DNA of 51,890 nucleotides from the NCBI RefSeq assembly GCF_001510655.1, contig NZ_LMVC01000002.1, forward strand, positions 666,499 to 718,388, given 5' to 3'. Position 1 is the stretch's first letter; each line of letters starts with the position of its first letter. Position numbers and translations under genes: made by a program. The notes under the pieces were generated by a model. That model saw only the letters and a list, made by a program, of their open reading frames with translations. It was not told the origin of the DNA and did not search any database. Source of the stretch: Fictibacillus sp. FJAT-27399 (GTDB lineage: Bacteria; Bacillota; Bacilli; Bacillales; Fictibacillaceae). This document shows positions 36,707-45,845 of the stretch, piece by piece.

Positions 36707-36768
36707 GTTAATTTAAGCCCCAAAATGAGAGTGCCGTTTGATTGATTATTCCTGATTTCTGTGATATC

Positions 36769-36815
36769 TTGGAACCTGTAAAGTTTTAATTCATAGTATA
36801 GTGATAGGAATTATA
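36769..36815 (+). promoter_or_regulatory. Promoter and possible CymR site of the yrrT operon
   Basis: TTGGAA (36769-36774), 17-base spacer, CATAGT (36792-36797). Directly downstream, at the likely start of transcription, is ATAGGAATTATA (36804-36815). A TAGGAATT-like half is what I recall from CymR sites, and the B. subtilis operon is CymR-repressed. The site assignment needs a motif scan. Confidence 0.45.
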
Positions 36816-36841
36816 TATTTTAAATAGACGGAGTGGGATAA

Positions 36842-37489
36842 ATGGGCAGAGAATTTATTTCGTTATTTGATGAGTGGGCAGAATCATACGATCAATCAGT
36901 GTCAGGCCAAGATGAAGAATATAAGGAAGTATTTGAACGATATGGAGAAATTCTTGAAGCGGTTGCCTCAAGGACGACAGGAACTGTCGCAGAATTTGGA
37001 GTGGGTACTGGAAACCTGACCGAAAAACTGCTGGATGCCGGGAGAACGGTTTATGGTATTGAACCTTCAAAAGGCATGCGGGAAAAGACAAAAGCCCGTT
37101 TTACAGACCTCCAGCTTTTTGATGGAGACTTTTTGGCATTTCCAGAACTTCCTGGAGAGATTGATGCTATCGTAAGCACCTATGCTTTCCATCACCTTAC
37201 AGATAAAGAAAAAGACTCTGCTATCCAATTATATAGCCAGATTTTAAAGGAAAATGGTAAAATTGTATTTGCGGATACAGCTTTCATTAATGAGGCGGAC
37301 CGGCAGGAAAGGTACCGCATCGTAAAAGAACAAGGTTATTTAAACCTGCTGCAGGATCTTCAGACGGAATATTATACGACGCTTGAAGTGCTGAATGAAA
37401 TTTTTCAGAAACATGGTTTTGAAGTTTCTTTTGAAAAATTAAATACCTATGTCTGGCTGATGGAAGCTGTTAAAACGAAAAAAATTTAA
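36842..37489 (+). CDS. yrrT: YrrT, SAM-dependent methyltransferase
   Basis: 215 residues, class I Rossmann methyltransferase. SAM motif [18 protein letters not shown] (about 46-63) and [13 protein letters not shown]. Heads the methionine-to-cysteine recycling operon, as in B. subtilis; its methyl acceptor is unknown. In context it would generate S-adenosylhomocysteine for MtnN. ATG 36842 follows a GGAGTGGG site. Confidence 0.88.
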   Translation: MGREFISLFDEWAESYDQSVSGQDEEYKEVFERYGEILEAVASRTTGTVAEFGVGTGNLTEKLLDAGRTVYGIEPSKGMREKTKARFTDLQLFDGDFLAFPELPGEIDAIVSTYAFHHLTDKEKDSAIQLYSQILKENGKIVFADTAFINEADRQERYRIVKEQGYLNLLQDLQTEYYTTLEVLNEIFQKHGFEVSFEKLNTYVWLMEAVKTKKI

Positions 37490-37512
37490 CAGAATATATT
37501 GGAGTTGTCGCT

Positions 37513-38217
37513 ATGAAAATTGGAATAATCGGTGCTATGGAAGAAGAGGTCATCATTCTTCGGGATAAACTATCACACAGGCAGGACAAAACGCTCGCCG
37601 GCTGTGAATTTTATACTGGGAAGATTGATGGACTTGATATCATTCTCCTGAAATCGGGTATCGGTAAAGTAAATGCCGCTATTGGAACAACGTTGATGAT
37701 TGAGATGTTTCAACCAGACTGCATTATCAATACAGGATCGGCTGGAGGGTTCCACAAAGACCTGAATGTTGGAGATGTCGTCATCTCAACGGAAGTTCGC
37801 CATCATGATGTGGATGCAACCATCTTTGGCTATGAATATGGGCAGGTTCCACAGATGCCGGCCTACTATGTACCGGATGCCGATCTTGTTTCCATCGCTG
37901 TAAAAAGTGCAGAGAAGGTAAGCGGAATACAAGTAGCAAAAGGTCTGATCGCTTCAGGTGACTCGTTCATGAGCGATCATGAACGAGTGGAATTTATCCG
38001 GACAAAGCTTACGGGATTGTATGCAGCAGAAATGGAAGCGGCGGCGATTGCTCAGGTTGCCTATCAGTTCAAGGTGCCGTTTGTCATTATCCGATCTCTT
38101 TCAGATATAGCCGGTAAAGATGCCCGCGTATCTTATGACCAATTTTTAGATACTGCCTCCAAGCACTCGGCAGAATTGATTTTATTAATGATAGAGGAGT
38201 TGAAACATAATGGTTAA
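37513..38217 (+). CDS. mtnN: 5'-methylthioadenosine/S-adenosylhomocysteine nucleosidase
   Basis: 234 residues. Cleaves S-adenosylhomocysteine to adenine and S-ribosylhomocysteine. [10 protein letters not shown] at the N-terminus (catalytic Glu region), NTGSAGGF, the substrate-binding [12 protein letters not shown] and the catalytic Asp in RSLSDIAG. Start ATG 37513 behind GGAGTTG. Ends 8 bases inside luxS, so the two are coupled. Confidence 0.95.
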   Translation: MKIGIIGAMEEEVIILRDKLSHRQDKTLAGCEFYTGKIDGLDIILLKSGIGKVNAAIGTTLMIEMFQPDCIINTGSAGGFHKDLNVGDVVISTEVRHHDVDATIFGYEYGQVPQMPAYYVPDADLVSIAVKSAEKVSGIQVAKGLIASGDSFMSDHERVEFIRTKLTGLYAAEMEAAAIAQVAYQFKVPFVIIRSLSDIAGKDARVSYDQFLDTASKHSAELILLMIEELKHNG

Positions 38218-38677
38218 AAAAATGAATGTAGAAAGCTTCAATCTTGATCATACTAAAGTTGCAGCACCTTATGTACGTCTTGCTGGTACAACCCAAGGTA
38301 AAAATGGAGATGTTATCCATAAATATGATATTCGCTTTTGCCAGCCGAACAAAGATCATATGGATATGGCGGGGCTTCATTCAATCGAACATTTAATGGC
38401 GGAAAATATCCGTAACCATCATGATTCAGTGGTGGATATCAGTCCAATGGGCTGCCAAACCGGATTCTATCTTTCAGTCATTAACCATGACAACTATGAT
38501 GAAATCCTTGAGGTCCTAGAAAAAACATTGCATGATGTTCTAAAAGCGGAGGAAGTACCTGCCTGCAACGAAGTTCAATGCGGATGGGCTGCCAATCACA
38601 GCTTGGAAGGCGCAAAAGAGATTGCAGAAAAAATGTTAGCGAAAAAAGATGAGTGGAACAAGGTGTTTGCTGAATAA
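38210..38677 (+). CDS. luxS: S-ribosylhomocysteine lyase LuxS
   Basis: 155 residues. Splits S-ribosylhomocysteine into homocysteine and DPD, the precursor of autoinducer-2. The metal site HxxEH is in [12 protein letters not shown] (about 51-62), and the third ligand Cys in [10 protein letters not shown] (about 120-129). It overlaps the end of mtnN by 8 bases and lies 14 bases before mccA. In B. subtilis luxS is elsewhere, so here MtnN product flows directly to LuxS and then to MccA/MccB. Confidence 0.96.
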   Translation: MVKKMNVESFNLDHTKVAAPYVRLAGTTQGKNGDVIHKYDIRFCQPNKDHMDMAGLHSIEHLMAENIRNHHDSVVDISPMGCQTGFYLSVINHDNYDEILEVLEKTLHDVLKAEEVPACNEVQCGWAANHSLEGAKEIAEKMLAKKDEWNKVFAE

Positions 38678-38691
38678 GAGGAGTTTGTGTG

Positions 38692-40750
<2,059 letters not shown>

Positions 40751-40754
40751 GAGA

Positions 40755-40792
40755 AAAAACTCCCGGCAGATAGAACCGGGAGTTTTTTTATA
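40755..40792 (+). terminator. Intrinsic terminator after mccB
   Basis: AACTCCCGG / CCGGGAGTT with a 9-base loop and T7. Confidence 0.92.
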
Positions 40793-40871
40793 TATTTGTC
40801 AAATATTACGTAGTCGGCAGCCACCTGATATATGTTATTGTAAAATAAGAGGTTAGGAGGCTGATTAAGTA

Positions 40872-41108
40872 ATGGATTCAAAAGTTATTCAAGATATTAA
40901 AGTTAAAATTCAGGATTATCAGCACTACGGGATTATCCTTTTATCATTAAGCTCGTTTCTTTATTTAGGAACTGTGATTCCTTTTGCAGGGAAAGATACA
41001 GCAGATGCGATTGTCTGCGGAGCAACTTCCATGACAGGGCTTGGTTTTACTGCTCTTATGTATTATCAAGCGAAGAGATTAAAGAAACGTTTACAAGAGA
41101 TACAATAA
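40872..41108 (+). CDS. YrhC-like small membrane protein
   Basis: 78 residues with two membrane helices (GIILLSLSSFLYLGTVIPF and AIVCGATSMTGLGFTALMYY) and a basic tail. It follows the mccAB operon just as yrhC does in B. subtilis; function unknown. AGGAGGCTGATTA precedes ATG 40872. Separated from mccB by a terminator and flanked by its own. Confidence 0.75.
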   Translation: MDSKVIQDIKVKIQDYQHYGIILLSLSSFLYLGTVIPFAGKDTADAIVCGATSMTGLGFTALMYYQAKRLKKRLQEIQ

Positions 41109-41111
41109 ATA

Positions 41112-41151
41112 AAAAAATCCGGCAGCCATGATGGGCCGCCGGATTTTTTTA
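41112..41151 (+). terminator. Intrinsic terminator
   Basis: AAATCCGGC / GCCGGATTT around a GC-rich loop, followed by T7. May serve both strands since the next gene is convergent. Confidence 0.9.
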
Positions 41152-41193
41152 TCTGGATTTAGCGCCAGAACAAGGCACTAAAGCTTATAAGTC

Positions 41194-42084
41194 TTATATT
41201 GAAATACCGATGAATGTACCGATGCATAGCAGAAGACCAAAGCCTAAATGAAGCATTGCTGTGAGTCCGAGTGCTTTGTTCAGTTCTTTAGGCTCCCAGG
41301 TGCGGGCTGCTATTCCTACTGCTTTTAATGCAATCGGCAAAGAAACGATGGCGATCAAACTCCATGCAGGAAGCAGTGAAGCAATTACGAGCAGCAACAG
41401 GATAATATACGTACCAAGCATTAAAATATAATACTCGATTCGAGCTCCTTTTTTGCCGATTAATCCTGCAATCGTAATCTTATTGATCAATTTATCCGTA
41501 TCGATGTCCCTCAGGTTATTGGCGTGCAATATGGCCATGATCAAGAATGCATTTGGAAGTGAAATAAGTACCGTTTCCCAGTGAACCGTTAGCGTCTGGA
41601 CGTAGTAGGAGCCAATAACAGCCAAAACTCCAAGTGTCGTTCCTGAAGCAAATTCCCCAAAGCCATTGTATGCTAGCGCATAGCGGGTAGCTGTATAAAA
41701 GTACCCAATCAGGAGAGAAGGAATTCCGATATATAAAATAAAGCTGCCTGTCAGACTGGCCAAAATTAATCCGATAATACTTCCTAAAGCAAAGAAGATG
41801 AGTCCTGTAATATGGACTTGCACAGGTGTCATTTCCTTACGGTCAATCACTCCGGACGGGCTGAGCGAGCCAGGCTGGTCAGCACCTTTTTTATAATCAA
41901 AGTAGTCGTTCACCAAGTTGGTCCCGCACTGCATGAATATAGCGCCTGCGAGTGTTAATAAAAAGATTCCCCAGTTGATCTCCGTCCATTTCATGGCGAG
42001 AATGGTACCGAAAAGCACAGGTATGATAGAAGCCGTCAATGAAAATGGCCGGGTAGAGGCCAATATAGTCTTAGGGCTTATCAT
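41194..42084 (-). CDS. menA: UbiA-family prenyltransferase (MenA-like)
   Basis: 296 residues, about eight membrane helices. The first Asp-rich motif NDYFDYKKGADQPG (about 60-73) and the second HANNLRDIDTD (about 187-197) are intact, so it should transfer a polyprenyl chain. The sequence fits 1,4-dihydroxy-2-naphthoate prenyltransferase (menaquinone synthesis), with ASTRPFS at the start as in that family. It may be the only copy or a paralogue; the men genes are not nearby. A GGGGGA site precedes ATG 42084. Confidence 0.85.
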   Translation of the reverse strand: MISPKTILASTRPFSLTASIIPVLFGTILAMKWTEINWGIFLLTLAGAIFMQCGTNLVNDYFDYKKGADQPGSLSPSGVIDRKEMTPVQVHITGLIFFALGSIIGLILASLTGSFILYIGIPSLLIGYFYTATRYALAYNGFGEFASGTTLGVLAVIGSYYVQTLTVHWETVLISLPNAFLIMAILHANNLRDIDTDKLINKITIAGLIGKKGARIEYYILMLGTYIILLLLVIASLLPAWSLIAIVSLPIALKAVGIAARTWEPKELNKALGLTAMLHLGFGLLLCIGTFIGISI

Positions 42085-42298
42085 AATCGTTCCCCCTATC
42101 TTACGAAATACAAATTATTAGGCATATCCATTATAAAACAAATGTTTGTGAAAAAGTACACATAATGCTTGTGTTTTATACAAAAAATGAAATTTGTGAT
42201 GGTAAGTATGGAATGTTTTTCTTTCTATGAAATTCCGCAAAACAACGGGTATCTTTCATAAGGAGGATGCATATAAATAAATTGTTTGGTAAAAGAGG

Positions 42299-42334
42299 TT
42301 TACAAGTTACCATGATGTGGTTATAATTACCATG
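42299..42334 (+). promoter_or_regulatory. Strong promoter straddled by a direct repeat
   Basis: TTTACA (42299-42304), 17-base spacer, TATAAT (42322-42327). The octamer TTACCATG occurs at 42307-42314 and 42327-42334, exactly 20 bases apart, i.e. on the same DNA face, overlapping the spacer and the region just downstream of the -10. It looks like a repressor site. Transcription would run into the leader ORF and the YrzI locus. The stretch 42085-42298 holds nothing else I can name. Confidence 0.65.
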
Positions 42335-42372
42335 TAAGAAAAATCAGAATTTATTGAAGGAGGTCGAACACC

Positions 42373-42447
42373 ATGATGCAAAGTAAAACAATTTCAACTC
42401 TGAAGCAACTGAATAAATCAAATAGATGTTCGGCCGTTGGACAGTAG
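42373..42447 (+). CDS. 24-codon leader micro-ORF
   Basis: Starts with two ATG codons behind a near-perfect AAGGAGGTC site (42357-42365) and ends with TAG: MMQSKTISTLK, then QLNKSNRCSAVGQ. About 40 bases downstream of the strong promoter, and followed directly by tandem terminators, so it has the layout of an attenuation leader. No run of one codon type points to a sensed amino acid. It could also be a free-standing micropeptide gene. Confidence 0.5.
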   Translation: MMQSKTISTLKQLNKSNRCSAVGQ

Positions 42448-42471
42448 TCTTTTTTAACAATTCATTTGGAT

Positions 42472-42563
42472 AAAAAAGCGCCGCAGGCTGAACGATGCCT
42501 GTGGCTTTTTTGTGCCCATTTTTGGGTTGGCCGCAGGGGATCTTGTACTGCGGCCTTTTTTTA
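42472..42563 (+). terminator. Tandem intrinsic terminators
   Basis: First hairpin 42472-42512: AAAAAAGC with GCAGGC / GCCTGTGGCTTTTTT. Second 42529-42563: GGCCGCAG / CTGCGGCC then T7. Two terminators in 90 bases between the leader ORF and the YrzI modules suggest tight control of read-through. Confidence 0.85.
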
Positions 42564-42592
42564 TAAATATCAACTTGAGGGAGGAGAGAAAA

Positions 42593-42652
42593 ATGATGAT
42601 TAGTATTGCTTTGTTGACTTGGTTCTCTTTGGAGAAGGATATGACCTGTTGA
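42593..42652 (+). CDS. EKD-type micro-ORF A upstream of YrzI-like gene 1
   Basis: 19 residues, MMISIALLTWFSLEKDMTC, behind a strong GGGAGGAGAG site. It ends 25 bases before the YrzI-like gene. Codons Glu-Lys-Asp (42632-42640, GAG AAG GAT) sit near the 3' end, as in micro-ORF B. The B. subtilis yrzI operon has a comparable 17-residue ORF (S1025) cut by Rae1 while translated. Confidence 0.65.
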   Translation: MMISIALLTWFSLEKDMTC

Positions 42653-42677
42653 TTTTAAAATTAAAGGAGGATTTACT

Positions 42678-42827
42678 ATGTTTACACGACAATTATTTTT
42701 TGGCACAATTACTGTTTCTTTCAAACGAAAAATCAGAACGCATCAAGAAGTTGTACATCAGCAAGAGGTGAATGAGAGGTTCGAAGCCAGCCGCGATAAA
42801 GTCGTGAATACGGTCCTAACCTTTTAG
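42678..42827 (+). CDS. YrzI-like small protein 1
   Basis: 49 residues. N-terminus MFTRQLFFGTITVSFKRK resembles the Bac_small_yrzI family (hydrophobic N-terminus, then basic residues and a polar helix HQEVVHQQEVNERF). Strong AAAGGAGGATTT site. Possibly membrane-associated. The family is annotated as probable sporulation protein, but that is weakly founded. Paralogue of the gene at 42959. Confidence 0.7.
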   Translation: MFTRQLFFGTITVSFKRKIRTHQEVVHQQEVNERFEASRDKVVNTVLTF

Positions 42828-42863
42828 TAAAGTTTGACAATAAAAATTAATGGAGGGATAAAT

Positions 42864-42926
42864 ATGATGGTAAAAAGATACCTGGCGTTTCTAAATTGGA
42901 TCATAACGGAGAAAGATACGACCTGA
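42864..42926 (+). CDS. EKD-type micro-ORF B upstream of YrzI-like gene 2
   Basis: 20 residues, MMVKRYLAFLNWIITEKDTT, behind a TGGAGGGATAA site. Only the ending is shared with micro-ORF A: Trp, a few residues, then Glu-Lys-Asp (42909-42917, GAG AAA GAT), Thr and stop. It ends 32 bases before YrzI-like gene 2. Conservation of the ending and not of the start suggests selection on the 3' part. Confidence 0.65.
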   Translation: MMVKRYLAFLNWIITEKDTT

Positions 42927-42958
42927 AAGGATAACCAGGAAGGAAAGGAGGAACCTGT

Positions 42959-43108
42959 ATGTTTACACTAAACCTTTTCTTTGCTACGATTACCATTTCA
43001 TTAAACAAGAATGAAATGACGTACAAAGAATATGTGCACCAGCAAAATGTAAATGACTTGTTCGATGCTGCTCATGCAAAAGCAATCGACGCGAATTACA
43101 TTCGTTAA
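42959..43108 (+). CDS. YrzI-like small protein 2
   Basis: 49 residues, MFTLNLFFATITISLNKN followed by a polar helical part (YKEYVHQQNVNDLFDAAH). About the same length and plan as YrzI-like protein 1, so the modules micro-ORF + yrzI are duplicated in tandem. Strong GGAAAGGAGGAACC site. Function unknown. Confidence 0.72.
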   Translation: MFTLNLFFATITISLNKNEMTYKEYVHQQNVNDLFDAAHAKAIDANYIR

Positions 43109-43116
43109 TAGATAGA

Positions 43117-43162
43117 AAAAAGCCCTGGCTTGCGCAAATTATAGTGCGAGGCAGGGCTTTTG
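43117..43162 (+). terminator. Intrinsic terminator closing the YrzI locus
   Basis: AAAAAGCCCTG / CAGGGCTTTTG outer stem with an inner TGCGC / GTGCG pairing. Confidence 0.8.
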
Positions 43163-43214
43163 CTGTATGATGAAGATATAAATCATAAAGAAGGGTTAAA
43201 AGGGTTGAACGTTC

Positions 43215-43385
43215 ATGAAAAAAGATATTCATTGCTGTGCCACCTGCATCAATTTTAAGGTTTCAAGAACGGAGCAGGGGATGAAATATGAGTGTACAAG
43301 GCTTGGATATGAAACCCAGCCTTCCTATAAATTCAACTGCTGGGAACCAAAGGATCACATCAAAAAGTGGCTGGAAGAAGAATAA
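43215..43385 (+). CDS. Small cysteine-rich protein
   Basis: 56 residues. CCATC at residues 7-11, then C27 and C42 in FNCWEPK, giving a likely zinc site (CxxC + C + C). Aromatic residues and GYETQPSYKFNCW suggest a compact fold. I recall similar short hypothetical proteins in Bacillus but no name. The start ATG 43215 has only a modest GGGTTGAA site. It ends 2 bases before the end of the convergent TPM gene, with no room for a terminator. Confidence 0.65.
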   Translation: MKKDIHCCATCINFKVSRTEQGMKYECTRLGYETQPSYKFNCWEPKDHIKKWLEEE

Positions 43386-43387
43386 CT

Positions 43388-44110
43388 TTACCAGCCTCTT
43401 CCTGCCCCGCCACCGCCGGAAGACCCGCCACCACCACCGCGCCGTCCACCGCCACCGCCTCTGGATATCATGGAGAGGATCATGTAAGTCAGAAACCCAT
43501 TAAAAAATTTTACATCCAAAAAGATAACCACTACGATGATAAGAATGTAAAACCACGAGAAAGGATCTTTTTTCTTTTCGTTAGGAGGAGGGTTATCCTG
43601 TCCCTTGTATTCTTGTGTGATCTCTTTAGCAAGAGCCTGATACGTTTGTGTGACAGCCGAGTCAGGCTTCCCTTGTTTCATATAGGGAATCGCATTTTCG
43701 TCCAGAATCCTTCCAGCTTTTCCGTCTGGAATAGCACCCTCAAGACCATATCCAACTTCAATCCTGATTTTCTTCTGTGACATGGCAACGACGAGCAGTA
43801 CGCCGTTGTCCGCTTTTTTCGTGCCAAGCCCGTACGTCCTATAGGCTTTATTCGCATAGTTCTCAATGGGTTCACTTCCAATAGACTTAACGGTCAGAAC
43901 AGCAAGCTGTGCTGTCGTCTGATCTTCCAGCTGTCTTCCCAATGACAGCAACTCTGCTTCTTGCTGTTGATTTAAGATGTTCGCGAAGTCCTGAACATAA
44001 ATATCTCCCGTTGGAGCAGGTATCTTTGCTGCTGATACCGGTTCTCTGGCTGTTAGTATGGTGAAAAAGAGAAACACCATCAAAAGGAGGGAGAATCTTT
44101 TGGAAAGCAT
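43388..44110 (-). CDS. TPM-domain (YgcG-like) secreted/membrane protein
   Basis: 240 residues. Signal peptide (LLLMVFLFFTILTAREPVSAA), TPM domain at about 35-170 (VQDFANILNQQQEAEL, GVLLVVAMSQKKIRIEVGYG), one C-terminal helix (FSWFYILIIVVVIFLDV) and a Gly-rich end that would be cytoplasmic. TPM proteins are linked to photosystem repair phosphatases in plants; in bacteria they pair with LemA. Start overlaps the lemA stop by one base, indicating coupled translation. Confidence 0.85.
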   Translation of the reverse strand: MLSKRFSLLLMVFLFFTILTAREPVSAAKIPAPTGDIYVQDFANILNQQQEAELLSLGRQLEDQTTAQLAVLTVKSIGSEPIENYANKAYRTYGLGTKKADNGVLLVVAMSQKKIRIEVGYGLEGAIPDGKAGRILDENAIPYMKQGKPDSAVTQTYQALAKEITQEYKGQDNPPPNEKKKDPFSWFYILIIVVVIFLDVKFFNGFLTYMILSMISRGGGGGRRGGGGGSSGGGGAGRGW

Positions 44111-44676
44111 TATCCGTTTCCTCCAAAGTCTACTTTAGGGGGCTCTTTTGCGTTGGCATTGGCCTTAAAGTATTCTTTTTTATCAAATCCTCCTATCCCA
44201 GCAATTAACGCTCCAGGAAATCGTTTTACTTTTTTATTATAGGAAGCGACTTCCTGGTTGTAATCCCTTCTGGCTACGGCGATCCGGTTTTCGGTACCTG
44301 CAAGTTCATCCATAAGTTGAGTAAACTGTTTATCAGCTTTAAGGTTCGGGTACCGCTCCTGAATGACAAGAAGCCTGCTTAAAGCGCCGGTTAATTGGTC
44401 ATTGGCTTGTGCCTTTTCCTGAGTTGATTGTGCACCGGCCAGGCGGGCACGCGCATCGGAAATATCCTTTATGACCTTCTTTTCATGTGAAGCATAGCCT
44501 TTGACGGTATTTACAAGGTTAGGCACCAAATCTACACGTCTTTGCAGCTGAGTCTCAATCTGCGAGTAGGACTGATCAACATCCTCTTCCTTGTTGACAA
44601 AACCGTTGTAGCTTGCTACAAACCAAATAATGATAACACCTATGATGACTACAGGCCATATCCAGCTTTTTTTCAT
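44110..44676 (-). CDS. lemA: LemA family membrane protein
   Basis: 188 residues. N-terminal helix (WPVVIIGVIIIWFVASYNGF), then the LemA signature DLVPNLVNTVKGYASHEK and a helical bundle with ERYPNLKADKQF. It forms a two-gene operon with the TPM gene, lemA first. Role unknown; the pair is widespread. AAGGAGTG precedes ATG 44676. Confidence 0.92.
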   Translation of the reverse strand: MKKSWIWPVVIIGVIIIWFVASYNGFVNKEEDVDQSYSQIETQLQRRVDLVPNLVNTVKGYASHEKKVIKDISDARARLAGAQSTQEKAQANDQLTGALSRLLVIQERYPNLKADKQFTQLMDELAGTENRIAVARRDYNQEVASYNKKVKRFPGALIAGIGGFDKKEYFKANANAKEPPKVDFGGNG

Positions 44677-44833
44677 ATGTACACTCCTTCAGCAAATTTC
44701 CATTAATTTTTAGTTTTCCCCTATCTTATGATTTAAAAACAGAAAATATGGCTTAGGCTTAACAAGATTAAAATGGCTTAATAGAGGGTAAACACTCTAT
44801 GTAGACGGATATAAAATGAAGGAGGAATAGACG

Positions 44834-45037
44834 ATGAATGAAGATCAAACAAAAGGGAAAATGGATCAGGCCAAAGGTGAAGCAAAAAGAGAGCTAGGCA
44901 AGCTCACTGGAGATGAGAGAACAGAAGCAGAAGGCAACAAAGACAAAGCAAAAGGAAACATCCGTGAAGGTTATGGCGATGCCAAAGAAAAAGCAACAGA
45001 TACAGTAAACAGCTTATTTGATAATAAAAGAGATTAA
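44834..45037 (+). CDS. csbD: CsbD-like general stress protein
   Basis: 67 residues, hydrophilic, with the CsbD repeat KGKMDQAKGEAKRELGKLTGD and a second copy-like stretch. In B. subtilis csbD is sigma-B-controlled. No convincing sigma-B promoter (GTTTAA/GGGTAT) could be placed at the right spacing upstream. GAAGGAGGAA precedes ATG 44834. Confidence 0.85.
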   Translation: MNEDQTKGKMDQAKGEAKRELGKLTGDERTEAEGNKDKAKGNIREGYGDAKEKATDTVNSLFDNKRD

Positions 45038-45051
45038 GTAAAAGTGAAACA

Positions 45052-45086
45052 AGGCCAGCTCCGAAAGGGACTGGCCTAGTTTTTTG
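45052..45086 (+). terminator. Intrinsic terminator after csbD
   Basis: AGGCCAG / CTGGCCT with an 11-base loop and TTTTTT. Confidence 0.85.
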
Positions 45087-45087
45087 A

Positions 45088-45192
45088 TTAAATATCCCAA
45101 TGTTGACGGAACCAAGTCACGAAACTGGCAATATTGTTTTGCACAGCCATTTCCACTAATCCCTGCTTGGTGAATAAATAAATTTTAATTAC
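45088..45192 (-). pseudogene. Possible C-terminal gene remnant
   Basis: About 34 codons end at TAA (45088-45090), with protein-like content LVEMAVQNNIASFVTWFR and QHWDI. No start codon or ribosome site exists at its upstream limit, where a stop occurs in frame. It looks like the tail of a lost gene but is too short to name. Confidence 0.3.
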
Positions 45193-45264
45193 CCTTTAAT
45201 TTTTGTCACAAAAAGAGGGAGTTAATTGTCTTATTAGTGATTGCAAATTAAGGAGGAATTGAGT

Positions 45265-45530
45265 ATGGAAACAAGATTTTTAATGGGAAAGGTCAATCCA
45301 GGAGGTTATGAGGCAATGTTGAACCTGCGTTCTTTTCTCCTGAAGAACGAGCAGTGCCAGCGCTGACTGAATCGATCACACTCGTAGCTGACTCCCATGT
45401 TCCAGATGAAGTATATAGGGAAGTAGCTGAACATTTTGAGGAAAAACAAATAGCGGAAATCATCATGCAAATCGTAACCATCAATGCATGGAACCGCATT
45501 GGAGTTTCCACAAGGTTAATGCCGGAATAG
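45265..45530 (+). pseudogene. AhpD/carboxymuconolactone decarboxylase-like gene with internal deletion
   Basis: The gene starts normally (AAGGAGGAATTGAGT then METRFLMGKVNPGGYEAML), as alkylhydroperoxidase-like proteins do, then runs out after 32 codons. A second frame carries the usual C-terminal half: FSPEERAVPALTESI ... HVPDEVYREVAEHF ... QIVTINAWNRIGVS, to TAG 45530. The middle, which in intact members holds the Cys-x-x-Cys-x-x-x-His active site, is missing and the frames differ. So it is a dead gene from one deletion. Confidence 0.85.
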
Positions 45531-45776
45531 ATCAGATTCATTAACTATTAAAATGCAAATGGAGATACGCGTATCTCTATTTTTATTGGAACGTAACAGG
45601 TTTATTGACGAGGGAGCTGCTTTCCAGTAATGATAAAGGGTTCCCCAGCCATCAATAATGAATGCAAGGACCGAAGTGAAGGGGGTGACCAATAACACGA
45701 GTTTACATTTCTTATTTAAAAGTAATACACCTGCCAACCAAGGCAGCACCATATAAAGCAGATAAGAGGCCAACAT
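45516..45776 (-). pseudogene. Possible membrane-protein remnant
   Basis: An 86-codon frame beginning ATG 45776, with a hydrophobic stretch LASYLLYMVLPWLAGVLLL then LVLLVTPFTSVLAFIIDGWG. The frame stays open upstream without a start, while ATG AAA CAT at about 45812 opens a different frame, which suggests a frameshift. The C-terminal end overlaps the AhpD pseudogene. Could be a small real protein, but a fragment is more likely. Confidence 0.35.
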
Positions 45777-45845
45777 GCCATCACCAAATTTATGACTTTG
45801 GAGATAGCATGTTTCATCCTTTCATTCAAAACGAAGGGCACATTT

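Noticed and set aside
42188-42262. 24-codon frame starting MKFVMVSMECF upstream of the YrzI locus promoter
   Set aside because: No ribosome site or promoter seen before it; likely chance.
42267-42326. 19-codon frame starting MHINKLFGKRG
   Set aside because: AGGAGG is directly adjacent to the ATG, too close for initiation, and the frame spans the promoter of the locus.
44730-44792. Possible sigma-B promoter before csbD
   Set aside because: ATTTAA/GGCTTA and GCTTAA/GGGTAA pairs exist, but spacing or sequence is off in each case.
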